Position numbers and translations under genes: made by a program
Assembly (NCBI RefSeq): GCF_002979415.1
Contig: NZ_PCOT01000038.1
Span: forward strand, 1 to 32,274
DNA: 32,274 nt
Direction of reading: 5' to 3'
Source: Microbacterium sp. MYb72
GTDB lineage: Bacteria; Actinomycetota; Actinomycetes; Actinomycetales; Microbacteriaceae
Part shown: in pieces, positions 15,928 to 24,026 of the stretch
How positions within the stretch are numbered: the stretch's first letter is position 1
Layout of the letters: each line of letters opens with the position of its first letter
Notes under the pieces: generated by a model
Seen by the model: only the letters and a program-made list of their open reading frames with translations
What the model was told of the DNA's origin: nothing
Database searches by the model: none

Positions 15928-15961
15928 CGGCGTCGCCGAACAGACGGCGTCGCCGAGCAGA
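15928..15961. repeat. 17-bp tandem repeat, two copies
   Basis: Copies at 15928-15944 and 15945-15961 (core CGGCGTCGCCGA) differ at one base. They lie between the HAD terminator-like hairpin and the 3' end of the HNH gene. No function assigned. Confidence 0.75.
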
Positions 15962-15971
15962 CGCCGCCTGC

Positions 15972-17390
15972 TCAGGCGACCGCGATGAGAGCGCGTCTCG
16001 GTCGGCGCGGCTCACGCCACTCGCGTCTCGGATCCCACCATCCGGGACCCCTGATCTGCGGGACCCCCTCCGACATCCGGATCTCCCATCCGGAGCGATC
16101 CAGGGTCCGGTGATGATGCCAGCACAGGGGAACCCCGTTGTCGGTGTGGGTCGGGCCGCCGCGCGCGTGCTCGGTGACGTGGTGGATCTCGCACCACGAC
16201 GCGGGGACGTGGCATCCGGGGATCAGGCACTCGCCGTCGCGGAGCACGATCGCGCGGCGCTGAGTCGCCGTGAAGACGCGGTCGACCGTACTGATCCCGA
16301 CGATGCGGCCCTCGTCGAAGAGCACGCGCTGCACGGCCCCTGAGCACGCGGTGTGGACCGCCACGGATGCCGGAACAGGCGCCTCGACACCGGGCAAGGT
16401 CGCCCATCCGCCACTGCCGCGTTCAGAGATCTGCGCAGCGTCGACGTGCACCACGAGGGTGGGGGCCGCGCCGCCGAGCGACGGCATGTCGTCGTGTCGA
16501 GCCGCGATGCCCAGTGCGGCGGCCAGCGCATCGTGCTGCTTCTGCGCCCGCGTGCGCGAGTCGGTGTCGCCCCGCTGCTCCGCGTCAGGACTCTCATCTC
16601 CCGTCAGCTCCTCGGAGGGTCGGAACATCACGCCGAGATCGGCGGGTCCTTCGACCTTCGGATTGAGCTGGGCGTCGAAGATCAGCTGCAGCTGCGCATA
16701 CACCTCGGGCAGGAGGGCGCCGCGGATCGGATAGGCGCCGTCGCGCAGCCGCCCGATGACCACGGAGCGCCGCTGTGACGCGCGCACCTCGATCGGCGTC
16801 GAGCCGTCGGGGTCGAGGTACAGCGCGATCAGCTGCGAGTACTGCCGCAGGTCGTCGGGCGTGGCGGGCGGAACCGCAGTCGTACGGCCGTCGTCTTCCC
16901 TGACGATGCCCCGCGCCTGATCTGCCAGCTCGGCGTCGGCGCGCAGGCGGTCGGCTGCGCCGATGCGATCCCCCGCCTGCTCCATCGGGCCGGTCGCCGC
17001 GAGGAGTCCGGCGACGCCCACCTCCCCGTCGAGCATCGCCTCACGCAGCGCAGGCCACCGCGCAGGCAGGCGCTCCCCGGTGAGCAGGCTCAGCTCTCGA
17101 CGCAGGGCGGATGCCGCCTTCACCATGCGCGCCGCAGTCGCGGCATCGACGCGGAGCACCCGCTGCAGGAGCTCGTTCAGCGACCGGCATCCGAACGCAT
17201 CCGGCAGCTCTCGGGCATCGGCATCTGCGGCCGTCTCGACGACGATCGCCTCGAGCCGCCGCAGTGCCTCGCCGGCGCCTCTGAGCACCTCCATCCGCTC
17301 GGTCGCGGACAGCCCCGCGAGCATGTCAGCGCCCAGCATCAGATCGAGGTCGGTGACGACCCGATCGAGGATGCCGGCGGTGCTGCTCAT
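15972..17390 (-). CDS. DUF222 / HNH endonuclease family protein (13E12-type)
   Basis: A 472-residue protein with an N-terminal DUF222 helical region (about residues 1-300) and a C-terminal HNH nuclease motif. The HNH part reads CLIPGCHVPASWCEIHHV with HARGGPTHTDNGVPLCWHHH, which supplies the Cys pairs, His-His, Asn and final His of the betabeta-alpha-metal fold. This family is abundant and multi-copy in Microbacteriaceae and mycobacteria; its role is unsettled (DNA repair or selfish spread have been proposed). The ATG at 17390 is preferred over an in-frame TTG at 17402 because GGATGGAG lies next to it, although the spacing is short. It follows the SDR genes after 118 bp and is unlikely to take part in amine metabolism. 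Confidence 0.88.
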   Translation of the reverse strand: MSSTAGILDRVVTDLDLMLGADMLAGLSATERMEVLRGAGEALRRLEAIVVETAADADARELPDAFGCRSLNELLQRVLRVDAATAARMVKAASALRRELSLLTGERLPARWPALREAMLDGEVGVAGLLAATGPMEQAGDRIGAADRLRADAELADQARGIVREDDGRTTAVPPATPDDLRQYSQLIALYLDPDGSTPIEVRASQRRSVVIGRLRDGAYPIRGALLPEVYAQLQLIFDAQLNPKVEGPADLGVMFRPSEELTGDESPDAEQRGDTDSRTRAQKQHDALAAALGIAARHDDMPSLGGAAPTLVVHVDAAQISERGSGGWATLPGVEAPVPASVAVHTACSGAVQRVLFDEGRIVGISTVDRVFTATQRRAIVLRDGECLIPGCHVPASWCEIHHVTEHARGGPTHTDNGVPLCWHHHRTLDRSGWEIRMSEGVPQIRGPGWWDPRREWREPRRPRRALIAVA

Positions 17391-17436
17391 GACTCCATCC
17401 AACCGAGGGCCACCGACATTCGAGGCCGGTTTTCCG

Positions 17437-17462
17437 CTGTTCAGGGCAATATTCCGGAACAG
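17437..17462. promoter_or_regulatory. inverted repeat upstream of the HNH gene
   Basis: CTGTTC (17437-17442) and GAACAG (17457-17462) are reverse complements, with the palindrome TTCCGGAA at 17452-17459 inside. It lies in the 118-bp gap between the SDR stop and the HNH start, and could be an operator or a weak terminator. Nothing else is visible in the gap. Confidence 0.3.
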
Positions 17463-17508
17463 AGCCGTCAGACACCTCGCTCAACGATCCCTGTCCCCGC
17501 CGCGCTCC

Positions 17509-18324
17509 CTACATCCCGGCGTGGTCGAAGGCGATCGTCGGCACGTCCACCACGTGCGAGCCGCCGTCGGCGACGATGACGGCGCCCGTGATGTACGACG
17601 ACTCGCCCGATCCGAGGAAGCGCACGACCGAGGCGATCTCGGCCGGACGCGCGGGGCGCCGCAGCGGCACGTCAGCGGTCACCGTGGCGTAGGCCTCCTC
17701 GCGCGATCCGAGGCCGGCGTGCGTGGCGAACTCGTCCATCTCGTCGTCGGCCATCGGCGTCTGCACCCACCCGGGGCACACCGCGTTCACACGAACTCCG
17801 TGCTTGCCGTAGTCGCGCGCGAGCGTGCGGGTGAGGCCGATGAGCGCGTGCTTGCCGACCGTGTACCCGGCCACCGACGGCCCCGCGAAGAGGCCGGCGA
17901 GAGACGACACGATCACGATCTGCCCCTTCGACTCCAGCAGCGCGGGCAGCGCCTCGCGCGCCATGACGAACGCGGTCGTGAGGTTGGCGCGGATGGCGGC
18001 ATCCCACCCCGCGTCATCCGTGTCGCCGACCGGTGAGAAGCCGTGGCCTCCGGCGTTCGCGACCAGCACGTCGATGCGGCCGAACGTCGCCAGCACCTCG
18101 GCCACTGCGGCCTTGGCGGACTCCGTGTCCGCGGCATCCGCGATGATCGCGTGCGCGCCGACCGCCTTCTCCACCGCCTGCAGCGGCTCGGCCCTGCGTC
18201 CGACGACGACGACGTGGGCCCCCTCGGCCGCGTACCGCTCGGCGATGGCCGCTCCGATGCCCGTGCCGCCTCCGGTGATGACGACGACGCGTCCGGAGAC
18301 CGTCGATCCGACTACGAGTCCCAT
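17509..18324 (-). CDS. short-chain dehydrogenase/reductase, NADP type
   Basis: A classical SDR of 271 residues. The cofactor loop is TGGGTGIG (17-24); Arg43-Arg44 after the second strand suggest NADP(H). The NAG motif is at 90-92 and the catalytic set is Ser141, Tyr154 and Lys158 (YTVGK). The C-terminal strand ITGAVIVADGG is typical of the 3-oxoacyl-ACP reductase-like group. AGGAG lies six bases before ATG 18324. It is second in a two-gene operon, 32 bp after the other SDR. Monoamine regulons of enterobacteria also contain an SDR beside moaF, but nothing in this sequence fixes the alcohol, aldehyde or keto substrate. Confidence 0.9.
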   Translation of the reverse strand: MGLVVGSTVSGRVVVITGGGTGIGAAIAERYAAEGAHVVVVGRRAEPLQAVEKAVGAHAIIADAADTESAKAAVAEVLATFGRIDVLVANAGGHGFSPVGDTDDAGWDAAIRANLTTAFVMAREALPALLESKGQIVIVSSLAGLFAGPSVAGYTVGKHALIGLTRTLARDYGKHGVRVNAVCPGWVQTPMADDEMDEFATHAGLGSREEAYATVTADVPLRRPARPAEIASVVRFLGSGESSYITGAVIVADGGSHVVDVPTIAFDHAGM

Positions 18325-18356
18325 GTGCTGCTCCTGTCTGTCTGGCGCGTGCGCGC

Positions 18357-19091
18357 TCAAGCGGGGAATCCCGACCGGGCGGTGTACCCGAAGTCGCTGA
18401 GAAGGGTGGTGCCGTTGACCGCGCGGCTGCGGGGCGACAGCAGGTACGAGACGTGCGCGGCCACCTCGTCGGCCGTCTGCACGGGGAACGCCGCCTCGTC
18501 GAGAGCCGTGTCGCCCAGGTCGCCGCGGCTCATGGGGGTGTCGACGACCGAGGGGGCGACGGTGTTCACGCGGATGCCGGTGTCGGCGAGGTCGACCGAC
18601 AGCGCCCTGCCGAACTGCACCAGCGCGGCCTTCGACGCGCAGTACGGCGCCATGCCGGGAGAGGCAACGAAGGCGGAGTCGCTGGAGATCAGGACGACGG
18701 ATGCCGTGGCCGATGCGCGCAGCAGGGGCAGCGCCGCGCGGAGCACGAGGAAAGGCCCTGTGACGTTGACGGAGAGCACGGCGTTCCACTCCGCGAGGGA
18801 GACGTCCTCGATGCCGGCGCCCACGGGGCCGGAGATCCCCGCGCAGCACACGACCGCGTCCAGCCTGTCGACCCGGGCGAGAGCCGAGGCGACCTGCGCC
18901 TCGTCCGTCACGTCCGCCACGAGGAGCAGAGCGCCGGGGCATCCGCTGGCCGTCCTGGCGAGGGCCGCCCCGTCGCGATCGAGGAGCACGACGCGCACGC
19001 CCTCGGCGGCGAGCGCGAGCGCGACGGCCCTGCCGATGCCGCTCCCCGCCCCGGTGACGAGGGCGGTCGTACCGCTCAGCTGCAGGTCCAT
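18357..19091 (-). CDS. short-chain dehydrogenase/reductase, NAD type
   Basis: A 244-residue classical SDR. The cofactor loop is TGAGSGIG (13-20), and Asp38 at the end of the second strand points to NAD(H). The catalytic set is Ser137, Tyr150 and Lys154 (YCASK); the usual NAG motif reads CAG. The start is ATG 19091 with AGGAGAGG upstream; a longer in-frame start at 19217 lacks a ribosome site and adds a non-family leader. First gene of the two-SDR operon, diverging from the permease operon across 243 bp. With NAD and NADP preferences differing, the pair could carry opposite oxidation and reduction steps; this is inference. Confidence 0.9.
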   Translation of the reverse strand: MDLQLSGTTALVTGAGSGIGRAVALALAAEGVRVVLLDRDGAALARTASGCPGALLLVADVTDEAQVASALARVDRLDAVVCCAGISGPVGAGIEDVSLAEWNAVLSVNVTGPFLVLRAALPLLRASATASVVLISSDSAFVASPGMAPYCASKAALVQFGRALSVDLADTGIRVNTVAPSVVDTPMSRGDLGDTALDEAAFPVQTADEVAAHVSYLLSPRSRAVNGTTLLSDFGYTARSGFPA

Positions 19092-19334
19092 GTCGCCTCT
19101 CCTGACCCCGCCGGCGCATCTGTCGACGCGGAGGACGGCGGCGTCCTGACAGTCATCCTGCTCTGCGGCGTCCTCGACGTCGAAGCACCCCGACGCGGCT
19201 GTGCACGCTGACACCATCGTCTTTCACTCAGGGTCAAGCGCGGGCGACGAGGGCGGAGCAGACTCGCTCTATCGACGATCCCCCTCGTCGTCGATGCCGT
19301 GCGCGCACGGCCGTCACCGAGCAAAGGAGCCGCC
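19092..19334. other. 243-bp divergent control region, SDR operon / permease operon
   Basis: No gene is seen. It must hold the promoters for the SDR pair (minus) and for the permease-moaF-amidohydrolase-FGE operon (plus). A short dyad GGAC-N6-GTCC and the palindrome TCGACGTCGA are present, but both are of a kind expected by chance at this GC content. I could not pick convincing -35/-10 pairs. Confidence 0.4.
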
Positions 19335-20783
19335 GTGGCAGATCCGATCGCACCATCCGCAGAGCACACCTCCCTCCGCCCAGGAGCCCTGGGCGTCGCC
19401 GGCATCGTCTTCCTCGTGCTCGCCGCCGTCGCACCTCTCACGGGCATCGTCGTCGTCGCCTCGCTCGCCATCGCGCTGGGCAACGGCGGCGGCACGCCCA
19501 TGTCGTTCTTCATCGTCGCGGCGATCCTGCTGCTGTTCGCGGTGGGCTACGCGCAGATGTCGAAGCAGCTCGTCAACGCCGGCGGCTTCTACGCCTTCGT
19601 GGTGAAGGGCCTCGGCCGCACCGGCGGACTGATCGCCGGGCTGATCGCGACGCTCGGCTACAACTTCTTCGTCGTGGGCACGATCGGCACCAGCGGCTTC
19701 TTCATGCAGACGATCATCCGCGACCTCACCGGCCTCGACGTGCACTGGCTGGTCTGGGGACTCGCCTCGATCGTGGTGTGCTTCGTGCTCGCCAGGGTCG
19801 GCGTCGACTTCAGCTCCAAGATCCTCGGCGTGTGCCTGGTGCTGGAGACGCTGATGCTCGTCGTGTTCGACGTCTCCGTGCTCGTGCAGACCGGCTACGA
19901 CGTCGCGGCGTTCAGCCCGGAGTGGGTGCTCTCGGGCTCTCTGCCGATCGGCCTGCTGCTCGCCGCCACCGGGTTCCTCGGGTTCGAGGCCACGGCGCTG
20001 TTCAGCGAGGAGGCGAAGCAGCCGCTGCGGACGATCCCGCGCGCGACGTACACGGCGATCATCGCGATCGGCATCATCCTCGGCGTGACCACCTGGGCCG
20101 TCGTCAGCGCCACCGGCGTCGCGCAGGCGCAGGCCACCGCGGTGGAGCACCTGCCCACCGGCGACCTCATCTTCACGCTGTCGCAGCAGTACCTCGGCGG
20201 CCCGCTCACCACGGTCATGATGATCCTGCTGCTCGTGAGCCTCTTCGCCGCGATGCTCGCCTTCCACAACTCCGCCACGCGCTACCTCTACTCGCTGGGC
20301 CGCGCGCGCATCCTGCCGCAGGCGCTCTCCCGCACCCGCGCCAACGGCGCCCCGCAGCTCGCCGGCATCGTGCAGGCGTCGTTCGCCGCGATCGTCGCCG
20401 TGATCTTCGCGATCGCCGGAGCCGACCCGATCGTCACGCTCGTGCCCGCGATGCTCGGCTTCGGCACGCTCAGCGTGCTGATCCTGCAGGGTCTCGCGGC
20501 GATCTCGATCGTCGTGTACTTCCGCCGCAAGGGCGACCCGCGGTGGTGGAGCACGTTCATCGCGCCGGGCATCGGCTTCCTCGGCATCGCGGCGATCTCG
20601 ATCCTCGCGATCGTGAACTTCGACATCGTCGCCGGCTCCCAGGAGCTCGCGATCCGCCTGATGCCGCTGCTGCTCGTGCTCGCCGTGATCGGCGGCATCG
20701 TCTACGGCGCGTATCTGAAGAAGTCCCGACCGGCCGTGTACGACGGTCTCGCCACCGACCTCGAGCGCGTCAGCGCCCGCTGA
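19335..20783 (+). CDS. APC-superfamily amino acid/amine permease
   Basis: A 482-residue membrane transporter of the amino acid-polyamine-organocation superfamily, with about 12 helices. The first helix reads GALGVAGIVFLVLAAVAPLTGIVV; the NAGGFYAFV stretch near helix 3 is the characteristic substrate/gating region; helix 6 contains GFLGFEATALFSEEAKQPLRTIPRA, the family hallmark (FE-----SEE---P-R-IPRA). The GTG at 19335 is the start because AAAGGAG lies five bases upstream; an ATG at 19299 in frame lacks one. First gene of an operon with moaF-2, so import of an amine or aromatic amino acid is likely. Exact substrate unknown. Confidence 0.9.
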   Translation: MADPIAPSAEHTSLRPGALGVAGIVFLVLAAVAPLTGIVVVASLAIALGNGGGTPMSFFIVAAILLLFAVGYAQMSKQLVNAGGFYAFVVKGLGRTGGLIAGLIATLGYNFFVVGTIGTSGFFMQTIIRDLTGLDVHWLVWGLASIVVCFVLARVGVDFSSKILGVCLVLETLMLVVFDVSVLVQTGYDVAAFSPEWVLSGSLPIGLLLAATGFLGFEATALFSEEAKQPLRTIPRATYTAIIAIGIILGVTTWAVVSATGVAQAQATAVEHLPTGDLIFTLSQQYLGGPLTTVMMILLLVSLFAAMLAFHNSATRYLYSLGRARILPQALSRTRANGAPQLAGIVQASFAAIVAVIFAIAGADPIVTLVPAMLGFGTLSVLILQGLAAISIVVYFRRKGDPRWWSTFIAPGIGFLGIAAISILAIVNFDIVAGSQELAIRLMPLLLVLAVIGGIVYGAYLKKSRPAVYDGLATDLERVSAR

Positions 20784-20808
20784 CCCGCCCCATCCGACAG
20801 GAGAAGAA

Positions 20809-21648
20809 ATGACGACCCTGAACCCCGCAGACACCTCGACCTGGCTGCCCCTCGAGGGCCTCGCCCCCGGCTTCGACGCGAACAAGGCCCCGCACACGAC
20901 CGCCCTCAGCGGCCGCGAGATCACCGTCGTCGACGGGCGCGGCACCCGCATCGTGCACCGCTTCGCCGACACCACGGTCACCTGGGACTACCAGCCAGGA
21001 GCCGATGACAGCACCGCCGCGGCATCCGACACCGACGACTACGAGGCCGTCGAGGTCGACGAGGACCTGTTCTACGTGCAGTTCCACCACGACTACCTGC
21101 CGAATGAGGCCGTCTCCCTCGTGCTCGATCTTCGGCACGGGCGTGCGCTCGCGGTGATCTCGCTCATCCTCCCCGCGCCCGAGAAGGGGAAGACGCGCGT
21201 GCAGCACGTCTTCGCCCCGAGCATCATCGAGGGCGCGGAGGTCACCGGAGCAGAGGCCGCTCCCACCACGTCCCTCATCGGCCGCCGCGTCGAGTGGGTC
21301 TACAGCACCGAGCACGCCTATGAGCACGTGTACCTGTCTGAGCGCTGGTACTCGTGGCAGTGCCTCGCCGGCCCCGAGCGCGGCCTCGCCGACACCGACG
21401 AGAACACCGTGTGGGAGGTGCGCCCCGGCATCTACATCTTCGCGTGGCGCGAGAAGGTCATCCCCTGCGCATCCGTGACGATCGCCGACCACCGCGACGT
21501 GAACGCCATCCGCTCGCACGGCGTGCTGTTCGGGCTCGACGAGACGGGCGAGATCCCCACGCACTTCACGTTCGGCGCGCACGGCCGCCTCATCTCGACC
21601 ACGCACCACAGCGCCGGCCTGGAGCCCGCGGAGTTCGGAAGGATCTGA
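20809..21648 (+). CDS. moaF: MoaF-family protein, second paralogue
   Basis: A 279-residue protein of the same family as the gene at 9066-9854. Shared positions include LIGRR (157-161), YEHVY (171-175), WQCL (183-186), RG-AD-DENTVWEV and IYIFAWREK. The N-terminal half differs much more, with an acidic insert around residues 65-85. No signal peptide. AGGAGAAG precedes the ATG. It lies 25 bp after the permease gene and one base before the amidohydrolase, so it is co-transcribed with both. MoaF function is known only genetically (monoamine-dependent induction in Klebsiella). Binding of an amine-derived ligand is a guess from its lipocalin-like fold. Confidence 0.85.
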   Translation: MTTLNPADTSTWLPLEGLAPGFDANKAPHTTALSGREITVVDGRGTRIVHRFADTTVTWDYQPGADDSTAAASDTDDYEAVEVDEDLFYVQFHHDYLPNEAVSLVLDLRHGRALAVISLILPAPEKGKTRVQHVFAPSIIEGAEVTGAEAAPTTSLIGRRVEWVYSTEHAYEHVYLSERWYSWQCLAGPERGLADTDENTVWEVRPGIYIFAWREKVIPCASVTIADHRDVNAIRSHGVLFGLDETGEIPTHFTFGAHGRLISTTHHSAGLEPAEFGRI

Positions 21649-21649
21649 G

Positions 21650-23296
21650 ATGACGGATGCCGCAGACCTCATCGTCACCGGATCGGTGATCCGCACCGCC
21701 GACCGCTCGCAGCCGTTCGCGGAGGCGTTCGCGGTGCGGGACGGCCGGATCTCGGCCGTCGGCGCTCTGTCTGCGGTGTCCGCCCATCGCGGGCCCGAGA
21801 CGAGGATGCTCGACGTCGGCGACGCCGCGGTCTACCCCGGCTTCGTCGACGTCCACAACCACCACGCCCTCGCCGGCCGCACCGAGCTCTTCGAGCTCTC
21901 GCTGCCTCCGTCGCTCACCCTCGACGAGATCCTGGAGAAGGTCGCCGAGAAGGCCGCGACGCTCCCGGAGGATGCGTGGATCATCGGCGGGGTCGTCGCG
22001 ACGACCCTGCTCCCGACGCTCGCGAACACCGCCTCCCGCCTGCGGCTCGACGAGGCCGCGGGTGGACGGCCCGTCGTGATCGTCGAGGACTCCCGGCACA
22101 ACCGCTGGGCGAACACGCGCGCCCTGGAGCTCGCCGGCATCACGGCCGACGGCATCCCCTCCGGCGGCGTGACGATCCTCGATCCCGACGACGGCACCCC
22201 GACCGGCGTGCTGCTGGAAGCGGCGGGCATCCCCGTGCAGGAGGCGTACGACCGCAGCGGCGGCCTGACCGCGGAGCAGCACGTCGCCGCCTCTCGGCGC
22301 GGGGTCGAGCTGCTCAACTCCTTCGGCATCACGACCTTCCAGGATGCGGGGGTCTCGACCGACATCCTCTCGGCGCTCGCGACGCTGGACCGCGACGGCG
22401 ACCTGAACGCCTGGGTCGTGTCGTCGCTGCTCATCAACGACGAGATCTTCGGCTTCGACCCGATCGGACAGGCGCTCGTCGAGCGCGGCGAGGAGTTCCG
22501 CACGCCGCACCACCGGCCGGACTTCGTGAAGATCTTCCTCGACGGGGTGCCGCCGGCGAGGACGGCGTCGTTCCTCGAACCGTATGTGGCGGATGCCGCG
22601 CACGGCGCGCACTACCACGGCGAGACGACGATGACCTTCGACGAGCTCCACGGCTGGCTCCGCACGGTCGCGGAGCGCGGGCTCGGCGCCAAGGTGCACT
22701 GCACGGGCGACGGCTCGGCCCGACTCGTGCTCGACGTCGCCGAGCGGATCCGCGCCGACGGCTTCGCGACGCCGATCCAGATCGCGCACGGGCAGTTCCT
22801 CGCCGAGGCCGACATCCCCCGCCTGCACGCACTGGACGTGTCGGCCGACATCTCCCCGTTCATCTGGTTCCCCGGCGTCATCACACAGGCGCTGGCCGAG
22901 GTGCTCGGCGACCGTGCGGAGCACTCCCAGCCGAACCGGGCGCTGCTCGACGCGGGCGCCCTGGTCGCGGGCGGGTCGGACTGGCCGGTGTCCGAATCCC
23001 CCAACACGCTGGAGGGCCTGCAGGGGCTGGTCACTCGCGCCGATCCGCTGCACCGCGCGCCCGGCGTGCTGTGGCCGGAGCAGGCGATCACCGCCGAAGA
23101 GGCCCTGGAGGTCTTCACGATCAACGCCGCCACGGCCATGGGCCTCGGCGACGAGACGGGGTCGATCGCGGTGGGCAAGTCCGCCGACTTCGTCGTCCTG
23201 GAGCGGGATGCGATCGCGGGAGACGCGGAGCGCATCATCGACACGCGCGTGCTCTCCACGTGGTTCTCCGGCCGAGAGGTGTTCGCGGCCGGCTGA
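21650..23296 (+). CDS. amidohydrolase family 3 (YtcJ-like) metal-dependent hydrolase
   Basis: A 548-residue cytoplasmic hydrolase of the amidohydrolase_3 group. After an N-terminal beta domain (VRDGRISAVG) comes the metal motif VDVHNHH (His69, His71), then RHNRWANTRAL, the Lys in DFVKIFLDG, His in KVHCTGDGS, His in IQIAHGQFL and the catalytic Asp in GGSDWPV; it ends with the typical GSIAVGKSADFVVLERD. The family hydrolyses amide or imide C-N bonds, though most members have no known substrate. The ATG is one base after the moaF-2 stop, so translation is coupled. It could release an amine from an N-acyl form before oxidation; this is inferred from context. Confidence 0.88.
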   Translation: MTDAADLIVTGSVIRTADRSQPFAEAFAVRDGRISAVGALSAVSAHRGPETRMLDVGDAAVYPGFVDVHNHHALAGRTELFELSLPPSLTLDEILEKVAEKAATLPEDAWIIGGVVATTLLPTLANTASRLRLDEAAGGRPVVIVEDSRHNRWANTRALELAGITADGIPSGGVTILDPDDGTPTGVLLEAAGIPVQEAYDRSGGLTAEQHVAASRRGVELLNSFGITTFQDAGVSTDILSALATLDRDGDLNAWVVSSLLINDEIFGFDPIGQALVERGEEFRTPHHRPDFVKIFLDGVPPARTASFLEPYVADAAHGAHYHGETTMTFDELHGWLRTVAERGLGAKVHCTGDGSARLVLDVAERIRADGFATPIQIAHGQFLAEADIPRLHALDVSADISPFIWFPGVITQALAEVLGDRAEHSQPNRALLDAGALVAGGSDWPVSESPNTLEGLQGLVTRADPLHRAPGVLWPEQAITAEEALEVFTINAATAMGLGDETGSIAVGKSADFVVLERDAIAGDAERIIDTRVLSTWFSGREVFAAG

Positions 23297-23319
23297 CCAT
23301 GCATCGATACGATGAGCCC

Positions 23320-23676
23320 ATGCGCCGCTTCCCCCGCTCCGTCTACTCCGTCGGCGACGAGCCGGATCCGCGGTTCTCCCTGGCGAACGAGCGGACCCTC
23401 CTGGCCTGGACGCGCACCGGACTCGCGCTGATCGCCGGCGGCGTCGCCCTCGAAGTGCTCGGCCTCGACCTGCACCCGGGGTTCCGGCTCGCCGCGTCGC
23501 TGCTGCTGATCGTGACGGGCACCGCGGTCGCTCCCCTGGCCTGGTGGGAGTGGATGCGCGCCGAGCGCGCCCTGCGCCTGTCCCGGCCGCTCCCCGGAGC
23601 CTTCTCCGCCCTGCTGCTCGCCGTCGTGGTCATCGTCGTCGGACTGCTGGTCACGGCCGGTGTGCTGTGGCGATGA
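23320..23676 (+). CDS. YidH-like DUF202 membrane protein
   Basis: A 118-residue membrane protein. The N-terminus reads PRSVYSVGDEPDPRFSLANE then RTLLAWTRTGLALIAGGVAL, the signature of YidH/DUF202 proteins, followed by two more helices. Start 23320 gives the family's usual N-terminus; an in-frame ATG at 23299 is possible but has no ribosome site, so the choice is not firm. It overlaps the next DUF202 gene by 4 bases. Function unknown. E. coli likewise has two such proteins (YidG, YidH) encoded side by side, next to a sulfatase-like gene (yidJ). Confidence 0.85.
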   Translation: MRRFPRSVYSVGDEPDPRFSLANERTLLAWTRTGLALIAGGVALEVLGLDLHPGFRLAASLLLIVTGTAVAPLAWWEWMRAERALRLSRPLPGAFSALLLAVVVIVVGLLVTAGVLWR

Positions 23677-24026
23677 CGGCGTACCGCCCGTTCGACCCGG
23701 GGCTGCAGCTCGAGCGCACCGAGCTCGCCTGGCGCCGCACGGCGCTCTCGATCGCGATCGGCTCGCTGCTGTCGCTGCGCGTCCTGCCGATCGCCCTGCC
23801 CCCGGAGGCCACGTTCTGGGGCTTCGCTCCGGGTATCGTCGGGCTGCTCTCCGCATGCGCCCTGTGGTTCGCTGCCCACCGACGCCAGCGCAGGCTCGGC
23901 GCATTCCTCTCGGGCGCGACCGGCGTCACCCCGCCCGGTGGCGCCATGCTCGTCCTCCTCACCGTGCTCGGTGCGGGGTTCGGAGCCGTCGCGCTGGTCT
24001 TCTCCGTGCTGTCGGCGCTGCGATGA
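23673..24026 (+). CDS. DUF202 membrane protein (YidG-like)
   Basis: A 117-residue membrane protein with the DUF202 motif FDPGLQLERTELAWRRTALSIAIG at the N-terminus and two later hydrophobic helices (FAPGIVGLLSACALWFAA and AMLVLLTVLGAGFGAVALVFSVL). Its ATG overlaps the stop of the YidH-like gene (ATGA), and its stop overlaps the ATG of the FGE gene in the same way, so all three are translationally coupled. Function unknown; the gene order YidH-like, YidG-like, FGE next to a sulfatase suggests a sulfatase link. Confidence 0.88.
   Translation: MTAYRPFDPGLQLERTELAWRRTALSIAIGSLLSLRVLPIALPPEATFWGFAPGIVGLLSACALWFAAHRRQRRLGAFLSGATGVTPPGGAMLVLLTVLGAGFGAVALVFSVLSALR

Noticed and set aside
15972..17390. 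DUF222/HNH gene as a group I intron or mobile-element homing endonuclease
   Set aside because: It is a free-standing gene without an interrupted host gene, intron features or terminal repeats; the family is common as stand-alone genes in actinobacteria.
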